Below are positions 19,201 to 27,971 of a stretch of 64,000 bases of DNA, one piece after another. The DNA lies in the IMG/VR virus record IMGVR_UViG_3300030108_001677, positions 22,383 to 86,382 of that record. One strand, 5' to 3'. Position 1 is the stretch's first letter. Every line of letters starts with the position of its first letter. The notes under the pieces are model-generated. The model saw only the letters and a list, made by a program, of their open reading frames with translations. It did no database searches and was not told the DNA's origin. The translations under genes were made by a program, and so were the position numbers. This DNA is from a virus.

Positions 19201-21298
19201 TGAAAGTGGATGATGATTCACGCATGGCTCTTATCCAAAAATCACTTACAACTTCATTGATGGTTAATGCTTGGACTTTGTTTTTAGCACCCCAGTCAAT
19301 TGCGTTTCGGCTTTCATAGTCTTTCATTTGTGGCCTATTCATAGCGGTCATTGTTGCATCTAAAACCAATTCCATAGACTTGTTAGAAGGCAGTGGTGAA
19401 CGCTTTTTAGTGCTGGTCGCTAAACGCTGTTCAACATCGAAAAACATAGATGGGAATAATGGTAACTCAACTAAAGCACGGGTTGAGGCATAATAGGTTG
19501 ATGTTTGCTTATCGTTTCGCACCGATGGATTATCCGCCCCAATCACTTTGTCTTTCCATACAGGCAAGAAAGAATGCTCGGTTCTATCGGGTTTGATGTC
19601 TATACCGCCCTGTCCTAATCCAGCCATAGTTAGACTTACTGACGGTGAACCCAAGTCACCGATTTCTTTTATTGCGTAGCCATCGGTTAGACTAAAATCT
19701 CTTTCAACTATTCGATCTGTTATGTCCATTAATTGTGATTTGCCACGAATCAAAACACCCCCAGTGTTAGACTCACTGTTCGGTGCTATTTCCTCAACAC
19801 GACCTTTCATTGTCAACAAATTGACTTGACATATATGCGGGCTATCGCTGTTTGTTGTTGTTGAAATCGTGTTAAGAATACCACTACGCTTTCGATTCTT
19901 TGGATGTATTAACAATAAATTCAAATCATTGTCTTTAACATTGTCAATTATGTCAAACTGCTCAAATGTGATAGGTCTTAACGATGTCCTGTGTCTTGAT
20001 ATAGGTTGATTGTAATGGTTCCCATCAGTGTTACCGGTAGCGGCTGGCACCTTCTCTTTCTTAGGGGATATAACCGATAGCGTATGGTAAGATGATAGGC
20101 TTTTCTTAACCGGGCTGATAGTGTTAGGTATGCCTTTTGGTCGCCCGTATGCGGATAATTTTGGATTACGACCAACTGAAATAGCCTCTTGTATTATTGT
20201 ATGTGGACAATTAGACACATCAATAAATGGAGAAAGTGTTTCATCACCAGTCGGATTGACACGCATTACATGGTCTTGTGGTGGCTTATTGAAATTAGCC
20301 GATGGTAATGATATAATGCCACCGGGTGCGGCTATCTCAAGTGCATCCGGTAGCGGAATGGTGGAATTAGGGTCGGTAGGATCTCCCCCATCTGCTATGA
20401 AGCGTGCATCAGTGAATGGCCTTTTCAACCAATCAGCAAGTGTTCTGTTGCGGATTGTTTGTGTTGTAGTATCTGTAAAAACAGTGTTTGAGTCCGGCAC
20501 TGTCTTTTCAACAATCAACCAAGATTTTTTACCACCTACACCCCCAACAGTGTATGACATTCCTTGTATGTCATTTTTGTCGTTTTGGAATTGTTGCCAA
20601 GCGGCCACATTACCTACTGTAAGAAAATTAGGGTCGTCTTTGTATGCGGCTATAACCTCACCGGACAGGTCTATGGCGTTGTAGTGAACCTCGACCACAC
20701 TTGGCAAGCCACCACCGTTGATACATTCACTTGGAATAGTTATTTTTGCTATTCTTGATTCTTTTTCCGGTGTCAAGTGCCTTATGTATTCTTGATTTGT
20801 TGGCTTAGTCCGGTCGTTTGTGTCAAACAATGCACGGTGTTCGGTATCAAGACCCTTTAACAAAAACGGTCTTATGTCCTCAACGGCAATTGCTAATATA
20901 GAATCGGCTGTGCTTGAAGGATAAGTGCCGGTCAAGTCTGTATTACCTTGTCCACCCTGCACAATAATTGAAGAAACTTCTTGACCGTTACCTTGTATAG
21001 ATTCAAAGGTTGATACAACACTGTTTGTAATAACATCTAAAGCCTCTCCTTGATACACTGTTTCAGTAATATTGACATTATCATTTAATGAAACAACGCT
21101 ACCAATAGAAGCATCTTCATAAGTGGATTCAAACCTGTCGGCTATACCTTGAACCGTGCGTGTAACTACCTCTTTGTTGGGCTGTGGTAACTTCGCTAAG
21201 AAAAAGTGTCCTTCGACTTTGTTGTATGAAGTAAATCCACACTGACCAACAAAATCATCAACGGCTTCGGGTAGTGTAATTGTCATCAAATACCCCAC
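16223..21298 (-). CDS. 1691-residue tail protein with C-terminal LamG/concanavalin-like domain
   Basis: The last ~250 residues show a LamG-type jelly roll: YTLSFFFLPGD, then YQHIVITRNP, LLYVNGVLEAYAPW, and a closing WKGVLSEMAMWNHGMTAQQV strand-helix end. Such domains bind sugars or proteins on host surfaces. The rest is a long beta-rich body without enzyme motifs. The N-terminal TLPEAVDDFVGQCGF to VVTRTVQGIADRF segment may anchor it to the baseplate. It overlaps both flanking genes by 13-20 nt. I interpret it as a receptor-binding or side-fibre protein. Confidence 0.75.
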   Translation of the reverse strand: MGYLMTITLPEAVDDFVGQCGFTSYNKVEGHFFLAKLPQPNKEVVTRTVQGIADRFESTYEDASIGSVVSLNDNVNITETVYQGEALDVITNSVVSTFESIQGNGQEVSSIIVQGGQGNTDLTGTYPSSTADSILAIAVEDIRPFLLKGLDTEHRALFDTNDRTKPTNQEYIRHLTPEKESRIAKITIPSECINGGGLPSVVEVHYNAIDLSGEVIAAYKDDPNFLTVGNVAAWQQFQNDKNDIQGMSYTVGGVGGKKSWLIVEKTVPDSNTVFTDTTTQTIRNRTLADWLKRPFTDARFIADGGDPTDPNSTIPLPDALEIAAPGGIISLPSANFNKPPQDHVMRVNPTGDETLSPFIDVSNCPHTIIQEAISVGRNPKLSAYGRPKGIPNTISPVKKSLSSYHTLSVISPKKEKVPAATGNTDGNHYNQPISRHRTSLRPITFEQFDIIDNVKDNDLNLLLIHPKNRKRSGILNTISTTTNSDSPHICQVNLLTMKGRVEEIAPNSESNTGGVLIRGKSQLMDITDRIVERDFSLTDGYAIKEIGDLGSPSVSLTMAGLGQGGIDIKPDRTEHSFLPVWKDKVIGADNPSVRNDKQTSTYYASTRALVELPLFPSMFFDVEQRLATSTKKRSPLPSNKSMELVLDATMTAMNRPQMKDYESRNAIDWGAKNKVQALTINEVVSDFWIRAMRESSSTFTRAASYSGAASDTQVVLGGGNNNADFSHFGTYLLVDSILPFIQGEEGGFEGTNTGNYVTAPLATEPFDNTGFVVTVGEGIISEKGIRLHIHQALTVGSESRLYFNAYQDFEDNNLSYAGLKSVIVAGLPVVMGSWLTNANGVGVGFPPVNYVIPNTQTALEGNFSALNAGVVGANSTESTVAQSFIGPLEKTFALGRTITNGVTDRSGIHLDPNDPNTVLIYDGPTMEGFTFDPGNYLYSQDTKPLVPPVECRSGYLSLKGKRSDGLTLDWVRPMKIKLGDIASVGTVSKFEDAVDELIRRINQAGHPNAKNLQGGSAFDPPPLFTNTAGQHTVVASNDTGSHMGYLRAFLGQTVESRDGEEGLSIVIHSTVPGASGRNFAVWINNESPYPYRPIQAVGHGGLLATNSRSYQAGAFPVPLPLGMDGETHLPITTFQGGVHGAVSDADNNLRTYEGVGQEFEFNTVSLPQFENGDAIPNYDPESQPTLMVERKALDILYRIKGTISRENKGLILVDGQHLGEFDDIITGVNGVPPSKVSGVGSCIGLANTQPLDKTLGKKWKDLFYDNTGALKEVPVKLLNPLVDANGILFFGGGHTGVTFDISDGTDNDYSDFYTHHYSKGPAGNSGFQNLEGVQTSAAVLDFSELKNEDTVNSNTYRGMHHQVNTVVTGALPDAANTLDTRNTCLWYLPMSQEELGQPQARKKLAIDTIHGSKVYVNRSDTVALVAGPTADPSCKGVLSNGHTSAFAIALHDKDLVVNNNNALTNVPSLVPIQDEWVDDATSQYTLSFFFLPGDTGNWSSQAWGNGPVYHGFINTGQADYKGLGVSIFSKQGSSSGVFSYRVAVMTPHNNGTDVVVSAEITDRPKSEYQHIVITRNPTSTQALLYVNGVLEAYAPWTLLEPLALDSGRHLPQTIGVGNALASGLYGKSSYMHCVGIDLLAPSNYPGYYHGTHGSGNNDPRYWKGVLSEMAMWNHGMTAQQVANLYNARNTW

Positions 21299-24057
21299 TT
21301 ATCTTCAATATATTGCCTCACATCAGTCAATTCGTTTTGGTTTAATTCCTTCTTGTAAAAAAGAATTTCGTGAATCATAAACCCGCTTGGTGCCGTTCCT
21401 TCAAAAATTAACCCTCTCCTACCTTGACCTATGAAACCGAATAGGTTTATGCCAGCGTTGAATACATCGGAGAATGTTGCTGGGTTTCCTAACGGCCAAT
21501 TGCCCTGTGGATCATCTAACACAGGGTGAAAAACAAATCGGCTTGCACCCGGATTACCAGCGAATTGAGCGTTGTATAATGGGTTAGAACCACCAACTTC
21601 GGTGTAAAGCGACCAAGTGCCAGCATTACCGTTTTGTGGGTCACAACGCACTATAACTACTGATGGTGTTCCGGCAACTGGTGTTCCAGCCGTTCCTACT
21701 GATACCGGTCCAAAGCCACCACCATCCATTAGTAAAGTCGGACCTACAACGGCTGGCAATCCAGCATCTAACTTTTGACTTCTATGACCAACACCAAACT
21801 TACTGTCAAACATATTCAACGGCACATTAGGGTCGTATGGTGCGGGCGTTACCACATAAACAAAGGTGTATTTACCATTTGTGTGATTTACTTCATTGTG
21901 GAACGCACTGAATTGTTGCTTACCCTGTGGCACCAACAATGGGAGGCTTGGGATATATCCACGATAACCCACTGGATTGGCTGGGTCAAACGGTGCCATG
22001 CCTAATCGGCTACCAAATTTATTGACCCAACCACTAAATATGGTCGGACCTGTTTTTCCTATTCTTGCCATTTCCCATTCTAACGGCATACCGCCAAATG
22101 AATGGAGTCCTTCACCTTCGGAAAACTCAAGAACCCAACCCATTTGTGTGTCCAAATCGTGTAAAAACGGCACACCTATTTGGCCTTGATAATTATAATC
22201 TGTAATGCTGGCCGCTTTCAAAGAACCTATACTGTTAGTGGCTGGGTTGTGTTTAACATAGATCCACGGAAACATAAACATCGGACCGGAATAAAATACC
22301 GCTTCCGGATGAAGTGTTGATTTGCTTTTCCACCAAGAAACTTCTGTCGTTTGCTTACCTACTTGTTGTCCGTGAGCATCAAACATATAACGAGGATCAT
22401 TCCCATCCAGCCACAAAATCAACTCATTTGTAAAAGGTGCAAGGTAATCAGCAGGGTTGAAAAGACCGGTTGTTTGTGATGGAGAAACACGATTTGCTTC
22501 GGTGTTTCGTGATGTTTTACTGACCCAATAAGCATCATTCCCGAAGCCCGATTTGTCCGTAAAGAATTGACCTTGTGTGAACCTTGCTCTTGTCATTTGA
22601 CCCTTCTTTCTCAATTTGCCACCATTGTCAATGATTAAGTCACCATTACCAAGCGTGAACCAAACAGGGGTATTATCGGTGTGTTCAAACAAAAACCCTT
22701 GAGTATGAGGATCTGCATCAACATCAGCATCAATCAAGATACTGTTTTGCACTACTACCCTATCGTTTTGAAAATCTAACGCTATGATTCTTACTCTTTC
22801 AATAGGGTTTCCAATCGGATCTAATGCTATCCCGCCATCGGTATCGGCATCAGTGGGATTAAAAGAATAAGATGAAAAGGGCAAGCCGGTGATAGGATCG
22901 GTGCCCGATGTGTTGACAATAGCATTTAGACTGGACACAGGCAAGCCATCTGTATGATATGAGTCCTTTGTTACGATAGCACCTATGTCTAAAATTCGAC
23001 TACCCCACCATGTTTGTAATGGCAATTCTTCGACTGGTATTTTCAATAAGTAAGATGCAATTAATTCTAAAGCGGTTGCCTTACCAAAAGGATGATTTCT
23101 TATTTTGAATGTTCCATAATCCATACCTGTGGCTAAAGAAATCGGATTAGTGACGGGTTGTGTTACTGCAACATTGGTAAAATCATACGCTACACATACC
23201 ATCGGTAGTGGCATGTCTGCATCTTCATCTCCTGTTCCGTCAATAATCGGTGTAGTGAATGCGGGTGTCTTGTTGTTAAAGAAATACAAATCCGGCACAT
23301 CAATTTCATCTTCAAAATCCCATAAGCCTATGGTGTCTTGTGTCTTGGTAAGAGGCTGTAATTGTGGTGCTACAATCCCCCTGCTAATACGCACACTTTC
23401 GATAACGCCCCTGTATTGGCCGCCTGTTCCTCCGATGTGAAGATCCGATGAGAATGCTTTTGTTGTCCGTGTTTCACCACCAAAGTCTAACTCGCCAAAC
23501 AACTCTCCGTTGACAAAGACTCTTAGCCCCTCTCCTGTGAATTGAGCGTTAATGTAAAACATCGGATTGCCACTTAACGATAAATCATGAGGCAAATTGC
23601 CACCTACGCCGTATGTTCCACCTACGGCAAATTCATTTGCGGCTGGCGACCACAAGTGTGGGATAGTTAGAGTTTCTATTGCTTCACTATTCCCAGCATT
23701 TCGTGTCAAAACACTGAAACTAAGATTTGCTGACTGGCGTATTTCACCAAATTTCAAAGTGTAACAGCCTTCTTTATGCACTATAACACCGCCACAATCC
23801 GGTATAACATAGGCTTCTATTGTGAATGGTCCGATTAGATTGTTCAACGGATTCCCTTCGTTTGGAATATGTCTTAGGCCAATCTTTGGCTCATCACTGT
23901 TATATGAAGAAACTTTGTTGGTTATACCCTTTTTTTCAGCATGACCGCTTGGGAATAAATCAACACCGGTTTCTCTAAATGCACCAGTGGGAACAACCAT
24001 GCCGTCAGTAAAGCCGTTCAACCGCACGGCTTGTGTGCTTACCCTCTCAACCGCCAT
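21286..24057 (-). CDS. 923-residue tail protein with two LamG-like regions
   Basis: An N-terminal LamG-like region spans roughly residues 60-250 (YTLKFGEIRQ, then LRVFVNGELFGELDFG and GVIESVRISRGIV). A second region begins near ELILWLDGNDPRYMFD and ends in FMIHEILFYKKELNQNELTD followed by VRQYIEDKWGI. That last pattern is the usual C-terminus of concanavalin-like domains in phage tail and fibre proteins. The central part is beta-rich. The gene lies between the distal-tail protein and another LamG protein, so the virus has a pair of candidate adhesins side by side. Host surface glycan binding is the likely job. Confidence 0.78.
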   Translation of the reverse strand: MAVERVSTQAVRLNGFTDGMVVPTGAFRETGVDLFPSGHAEKKGITNKVSSYNSDEPKIGLRHIPNEGNPLNNLIGPFTIEAYVIPDCGGVIVHKEGCYTLKFGEIRQSANLSFSVLTRNAGNSEAIETLTIPHLWSPAANEFAVGGTYGVGGNLPHDLSLSGNPMFYINAQFTGEGLRVFVNGELFGELDFGGETRTTKAFSSDLHIGGTGGQYRGVIESVRISRGIVAPQLQPLTKTQDTIGLWDFEDEIDVPDLYFFNNKTPAFTTPIIDGTGDEDADMPLPMVCVAYDFTNVAVTQPVTNPISLATGMDYGTFKIRNHPFGKATALELIASYLLKIPVEELPLQTWWGSRILDIGAIVTKDSYHTDGLPVSSLNAIVNTSGTDPITGLPFSSYSFNPTDADTDGGIALDPIGNPIERVRIIALDFQNDRVVVQNSILIDADVDADPHTQGFLFEHTDNTPVWFTLGNGDLIIDNGGKLRKKGQMTRARFTQGQFFTDKSGFGNDAYWVSKTSRNTEANRVSPSQTTGLFNPADYLAPFTNELILWLDGNDPRYMFDAHGQQVGKQTTEVSWWKSKSTLHPEAVFYSGPMFMFPWIYVKHNPATNSIGSLKAASITDYNYQGQIGVPFLHDLDTQMGWVLEFSEGEGLHSFGGMPLEWEMARIGKTGPTIFSGWVNKFGSRLGMAPFDPANPVGYRGYIPSLPLLVPQGKQQFSAFHNEVNHTNGKYTFVYVVTPAPYDPNVPLNMFDSKFGVGHRSQKLDAGLPAVVGPTLLMDGGGFGPVSVGTAGTPVAGTPSVVIVRCDPQNGNAGTWSLYTEVGGSNPLYNAQFAGNPGASRFVFHPVLDDPQGNWPLGNPATFSDVFNAGINLFGFIGQGRRGLIFEGTAPSGFMIHEILFYKKELNQNELTDVRQYIEDKWGI

Positions 24058-24061
24058 CTCA

Positions 24062-25327
24062 TCAAATCCCTATCAACTGCTCAACTGCGGCGAACCCAAT
24101 GTTGAATGTATAGACCGAATCACCTGCCGCATAGGCTGGTGTGAATGTCTGTATTACACCGGGTATTGCCACCTTTTGCTGGAAAAAAGGGTTAGGTCTG
24201 TTTAGAACCCCTCCTTCAACAGTGACAGGATCGAAAGGTTCTGTATTATCTTCGGATGGGTAGTCTGTGCCCGGTCCGGATGGAATGATAAACTGCCTCA
24301 AGACCTCACCACTTGCCCCAGCAGTTATCATGGATTCGTAAGGCACCCTTAAACCAACGATATACTTCTTTACCGATGAAGATTCATCTATGTTCAACAA
24401 TTTAGAAACATCAAATGATGATAATGAATCGGGCAATTCAACTAAATCTCCCGTCAAGGCTTGTGGTGAAATCATACCACCACCAGCCGATGCGTTCATT
24501 GTCATATTCAACAAGTCTTGAACCTTATCTCCCTTGCTTTTGCGTGAGCCAGTCACGCCTCCTGTAAAGGCTGATACAAAGAAAGAGTTAGTCCAAACAC
24601 TGCTGTTTGATACAAGAGGATCGGCACCTTTTATGACCGGCTTGTTACCCTTTTCACTTTTTACTGTATTAGTAATGGTAATCTTGCCATTACCTTGCCC
24701 CGCACCCCCCATTTGGTTGCTCAAAATTTGATTTGCACCTGCGCTTACTGTTGCAGTAACAACGGTATTTATGACCACCTGTGTCGCCGCAACTTGCACA
24801 AACGAATTACCTGCAACAGCCGTTTGTATTGCTGTGGCAACTCCGCCTATGTTGGTGACATTTTGTATATTGATGGGTATTGTGGACACACCACCAGTGA
24901 TAGTGTTGTTGATTGCGCCTGTTTTGTCGAATTTCAAAACAATTGATTCTCCGTTACCAGCGTCAATTTGACCAGCAGTGCTAAATCTAATTTCCTTGCC
25001 ATGCAAATCATCTTTTATGTTTTGGGCGGATGCCTGTGCTACTGAAAGTGCGGTGGCTAATTGAGAAGCCCATGTCGTGTAATTGCCCGTTGCTCTTGTT
25101 AAATCAATCACACAAGAAGCGGCACTACCAGCCGATGCAAACTCATCGTCTGTGATTACCCCATCAATCGTAATGGACAACATGTTGCTGTTCAAATCTA
25201 AAGCGGCACGGGTAGCGACAATCGGTATAGGCCATGTTGCTACCCCCCTTGTTACTGCAAACGAAATTTGTGATGCCTTTAATTCGATGATTTGTCCGTC
25301 TTTACGAATTAATTGTATCATTGGCAT
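24062..25327 (-). CDS. Probable distal tail or baseplate protein
   Basis: This encodes 421 residues and lies immediately downstream of the tape measure, where distal tail (Dit) or baseplate proteins are encoded. It opens with IQLIRKDGQIIELKAS and a MLSITIDGVITDD segment like those of tail-tip proteins. The remainder is A/T/V/G-rich with a second beta region at the C-terminus (GVIQTFTPAYAAGDSVYTFN). A GGGGG ribosome-binding motif (25336-25340, opposite strand) lies 8 nt before ATG 25327. The function is assigned mainly by gene order. Confidence 0.6.
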   Translation of the reverse strand: MPMIQLIRKDGQIIELKASQISFAVTRGVATWPIPIVATRAALDLNSNMLSITIDGVITDDEFASAGSAASCVIDLTRATGNYTTWASQLATALSVAQASAQNIKDDLHGKEIRFSTAGQIDAGNGESIVLKFDKTGAINNTITGGVSTIPINIQNVTNIGGVATAIQTAVAGNSFVQVAATQVVINTVVTATVSAGANQILSNQMGGAGQGNGKITITNTVKSEKGNKPVIKGADPLVSNSSVWTNSFFVSAFTGGVTGSRKSKGDKVQDLLNMTMNASAGGGMISPQALTGDLVELPDSLSSFDVSKLLNIDESSSVKKYIVGLRVPYESMITAGASGEVLRQFIIPSGPGTDYPSEDNTEPFDPVTVEGGVLNRPNPFFQQKVAIPGVIQTFTPAYAAGDSVYTFNIGFAAVEQLIGI

Positions 25328-25329
25328 GA

Positions 25330-26904
25330 CTAAATCCCCCTACTAAACCCACCTTGTCTTGAACGGTTCTTGAATAATCGCCCAACTTCTTCGCCCACCA
25401 TTCGTGCTATCCTACGGGGGTCGCCATTTGCACCACTTACATTGATGTTGATTGTGGTTTCACCGCCTCCCATATCACCCGCACTTTGTATAGTTACAGG
25501 TATGGTTCGGCCATCGGGTAGTGGCACTACTGCTTCTGTGCCGTGCAATTCAGCAGGGTAGCCGGACTTAGGACCAGTTACTACACCACCCCTTGCTAAC
25601 TTCAACCCTTCAATGTTAATTTTCGGCACATCGTCAAATGGATTAATCTTGTTAAATACGCCAATTACTTTGTTCAATAACTTCAATGCTGGTGAAATGA
25701 AGTCAATTAGGCTATTAACGAATTGCTTGAAGAATGCCTTAACTCCGCTTAATACATCTTTCCAAACACCGCCAATTGATATTAGAATCTCCTTAACCTT
25801 GCCAAAGTCACCACGCAGTAATGCTACAAACGCACTAACAAGTTTCATGGCGGTTCTAACGATTCCCATAAAGATAGTCAGTATAAAGCCAAATGCGGCT
25901 ATCAGCATTTTGTAGTAAGGTGCTATGTATGGATATACGAAACGCACGATCCTAATCACGATAGAAATGATGGCCGCCGCAAGGAACACTACGGTTGCTA
26001 TAATCTCACTTACTAACTGGATTATGTCACCTATGAAAGCAAATATGCCGGAATTGACCAAGAAATCCATAAGATATTGGAATAATCCGACAACCATATC
26101 GAAGAATTGTTGAACACCACCGTCACCAAGCGCACCCATTATCATATCCCATGCGTCAGCAAACCCTTCGTAAATTGTAACAATACCATCAAGCACTGCT
26201 TGTAAGAAACCGGATTCGGCTAAAGCAGTAATAAAGGACATGATGATGCCAGTTATCATTGTCCAATAGCCCATGAATAACTCCGCTACGAATGTTAAGG
26301 CATCAACAATACCATCCACTACTGATTGGAAATCAAGACCATCGGGCAGTGTCAAATTATCTTTGAGCGTTTGCCATGTTTCTTTTATCTTAGCGATAGC
26401 GTTGTCAATAACGCCCATCAATCCACCGATAATTGGCAGATCTTCTAACCACTTTCTAAGCGTTCCTCCACCTGTATCGAAAGCGGCAACAAGTAACATA
26501 ACGACACCTACCACCCCCATCATCAGCCCCATAAGCGGCAATATAGACATCAATAACATCTTGAAGAAACCACCAACCCCCTTGACAACACCACCAAGCA
26601 ACATGAACGGTGCGGCAAGGACTGTGGCCGCCACACCCATACGCTCACTGGATTCTTCGGTTTTATCAGCCGATTCTTCCATAGTGTTGCCCAAATCTTG
26701 TGCTGGTTTGTTAGCATCAGTGAAGGTTGATGTAAGGCTCTTTACAGCCATGTCCACTTTCATGTATGTTTTCATCAAAGGACCGAATACCTTGAGCAAC
26801 ACACGGGTTTTATCGGGTAAAATTGTTAGAACATCGTTAAATTCTTGATAGGTAGCAATCAGATCCGCCATAGCGTAATTGTTTTGCTTTAACGAATTAG
26901 CCAT
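25330..26904 (-). CDS. Tail tape measure protein
   Basis: This encodes 524 residues. After a helical N-terminus there are several long hydrophobic helices (AATVLAAPFMLLGGVVKGVG, LLMSILPLMGLMMGVVGVVM and others through residue ~370). Near the C-terminus it has LARGGVVTGP followed by ELHGTEAVVPLPDGRTIPV, a segment found at the end of many tape measure proteins. It fixes tail length and is thought to exit with the DNA. At 524 residues it predicts a short tail, by the usual rule of roughly 0.15 nm per residue. It follows the chaperone pair, the conserved order in tailed viruses. Confidence 0.88.
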   Translation of the reverse strand: MANSLKQNNYAMADLIATYQEFNDVLTILPDKTRVLLKVFGPLMKTYMKVDMAVKSLTSTFTDANKPAQDLGNTMEESADKTEESSERMGVAATVLAAPFMLLGGVVKGVGGFFKMLLMSILPLMGLMMGVVGVVMLLVAAFDTGGGTLRKWLEDLPIIGGLMGVIDNAIAKIKETWQTLKDNLTLPDGLDFQSVVDGIVDALTFVAELFMGYWTMITGIIMSFITALAESGFLQAVLDGIVTIYEGFADAWDMIMGALGDGGVQQFFDMVVGLFQYLMDFLVNSGIFAFIGDIIQLVSEIIATVVFLAAAIISIVIRIVRFVYPYIAPYYKMLIAAFGFILTIFMGIVRTAMKLVSAFVALLRGDFGKVKEILISIGGVWKDVLSGVKAFFKQFVNSLIDFISPALKLLNKVIGVFNKINPFDDVPKINIEGLKLARGGVVTGPKSGYPAELHGTEAVVPLPDGRTIPVTIQSAGDMGGGETTININVSGANGDPRRIARMVGEEVGRLFKNRSRQGGFSRGI

Positions 26905-27208
26905 CTTGATACCCCAGTTTTGCGTTCATGCGCTCAAAGAAGTCAGCGTCACTTGTTGTTTTTACGCTACGCCCCTTATTACCGCCCACATCGTTCTCAC
27001 GCTTTAATTTCTCCATCTCATTGGACTCTATTTCTTTATATGTGGACAGTATGTAGTAATCCATAATCACCTGTTCGGGTGGCATGTTATCCCACGCTTG
27101 TGGAGAACACTTGAAAAAATGTGCAAGGAAAAACACTGGTAGTCTGTGTGCAATCACTGGGATTTTGTATTCGTCTATTGGCGTTTCGCCCTCTCCATCC
27201 CATGTCAT
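26897..27208 (-). CDS. Tail assembly chaperone, T-like downstream frame
   Basis: This encodes 103 residues from ATG 27208, but the frame stays open upstream to the slippery site at 27238-27244, so it is probably made chiefly as the C-terminal half of a frameshift fusion with the upstream chaperone. The segment contains PVFFLAHFFKCSPQAWDNMP and a helical, charged tail. In lambda-like tails the equivalent gpT part binds the tail tube protein while the G part binds the tape measure. The last 8 nt overlap the tape measure gene. Confidence 0.75.
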   Translation of the reverse strand: MTWDGEGETPIDEYKIPVIAHRLPVFFLAHFFKCSPQAWDNMPPEQVIMDYYILSTYKEIESNEMEKLKRENDVGGNKGRSVKTTSDADFFERMNAKLGYQDG

Positions 27209-27231
27209 GAATGACCGAACATCGTCAAGGG

Positions 27232-27594
27232 TTATCCCAAAGGGGCTGAACCGCCCGCAATACCACGCATCAAATCCTCAAACGAAGGCAGTATTGATTG
27301 TAGTGCTTCACCGACTTCGGGTTTGATGTTTAGCAATTGAGATGTTGTCAATGATGGTTCGGTCTTTTCGACACATGTTGTGATTACGAATTTCCAATAA
27401 CCACCAAAGTCAATCTTTGGTGTCATATCCCCGCCATCAGCACTGATACTAACGAATTTTGTCAAAGCATTTTGACGCTCAAGCCAAGTCAATTGCTTGA
27501 CCCATACCGTCATTTCGCCAAATGGCGTGTCAATTGTATGTTCTTCTGCTTCGTTTCCAATCAATAAATCATTCGCTGTCGCTTTCTCCGCCAT
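27232..27594 (-). CDS. Tail assembly chaperone, G-like upstream frame
   Basis: This encodes 120 residues if started at ATG 27594, which has GGTGA 5 nt upstream; GTG 27603 is an alternative. The sequence (DTPFGEMTVWVKQLTWLERQ, then FWKFVITTCVEKTEPSLT-like helices) has the look of the tail chaperones that precede tape measure genes. The 0 frame ends at TAA 27232-27234, one codon after a CCCTTTG heptamer, giving both a short and a frameshifted long product. It overlaps the SAP-domain gene by 26 nt. Confidence 0.75.
   Translation of the reverse strand: MAEKATANDLLIGNEAEEHTIDTPFGEMTVWVKQLTWLERQNALTKFVSISADGGDMTPKIDFGGYWKFVITTCVEKTEPSLTTSQLLNIKPEVGEALQSILPSFEDLMRGIAGGSAPLG
27238..27244 (-). promoter_or_regulatory. 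Programmed -1 ribosomal frameshift site (CCCTTTG)
   Basis: On the minus strand the 0 frame reads C CCT TTG GGA TAA, an exact X XXY YYZ slippery heptamer two codons before the stop. A -1 slip continues as CCC TTT GGG ATA ACC CTT GAC and runs in frame into the 103-residue downstream chaperone gene. The position, between the G- and T-like chaperones and before the tape measure, matches the frameshift conserved in tailed phages. A weak GTCA-TTCA-TGAC hairpin lies about 25 nt downstream; whether it stimulates slipping is unknown. Confidence 0.82.
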
Positions 27595-27934
27595 CTGTTT
27601 CACCTTCGGTTACTGGCTCGGCTTGACCTGCATCATCTTCGCTCAAACGAGCAATAAGATCTGCTTTCAGTCCGGTAGCGTCAAGACCACGCTGGCTACA
27701 CAAGACCTGCAATTCAGTCTTGTTCATGTCAGCGTATTCTTTGTTTTCCGCTACTGGTGCCTCAACAGTCACTTCCGGTGATGATGTCGGTTCAACAACA
27801 GGAACAGTGCTTACGGAAACTTCTATGCCTTGTGCTGAAACACCAACGCCTTCAATAATTCGGCCATTGGTAATAGTCCAATTCAAAAATTCCCTGCGCC
27901 CTGCGATTTCAACATATCCTGTTAGCCTTACCAT
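27569..27934 (-). CDS. SAP-domain protein between tail tube and chaperones
   Basis: This encodes 121 residues. The N-terminal ~35 residues form a small beta unit (VRLTGYVEIAGRREFLNW), followed by a V/E/P/S-rich linker and a SAP (helix-extension-helix) motif at about residues 70-99 (MNKTELQVLCSQRGLDATGL, then KADLIARL). SAP modules bind DNA or proteins and occur in tail and head proteins of some archaeal and bacterial viruses. ATG 27934 is preferred because AGGGTGA lies 6-7 nt upstream; ATG 27952 is possible. A second SAP-like end occurs in the 33936-34403 gene. Confidence 0.7.
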   Translation of the reverse strand: MVRLTGYVEIAGRREFLNWTITNGRIIEGVGVSAQGIEVSVSTVPVVEPTSSPEVTVEAPVAENKEYADMNKTELQVLCSQRGLDATGLKADLIARLSEDDAGQAEPVTEGETDGGESDSE

Positions 27935-27971
27935 TATTCTCACCCTTGTCATGCTTGTTAATTAACTTTAT

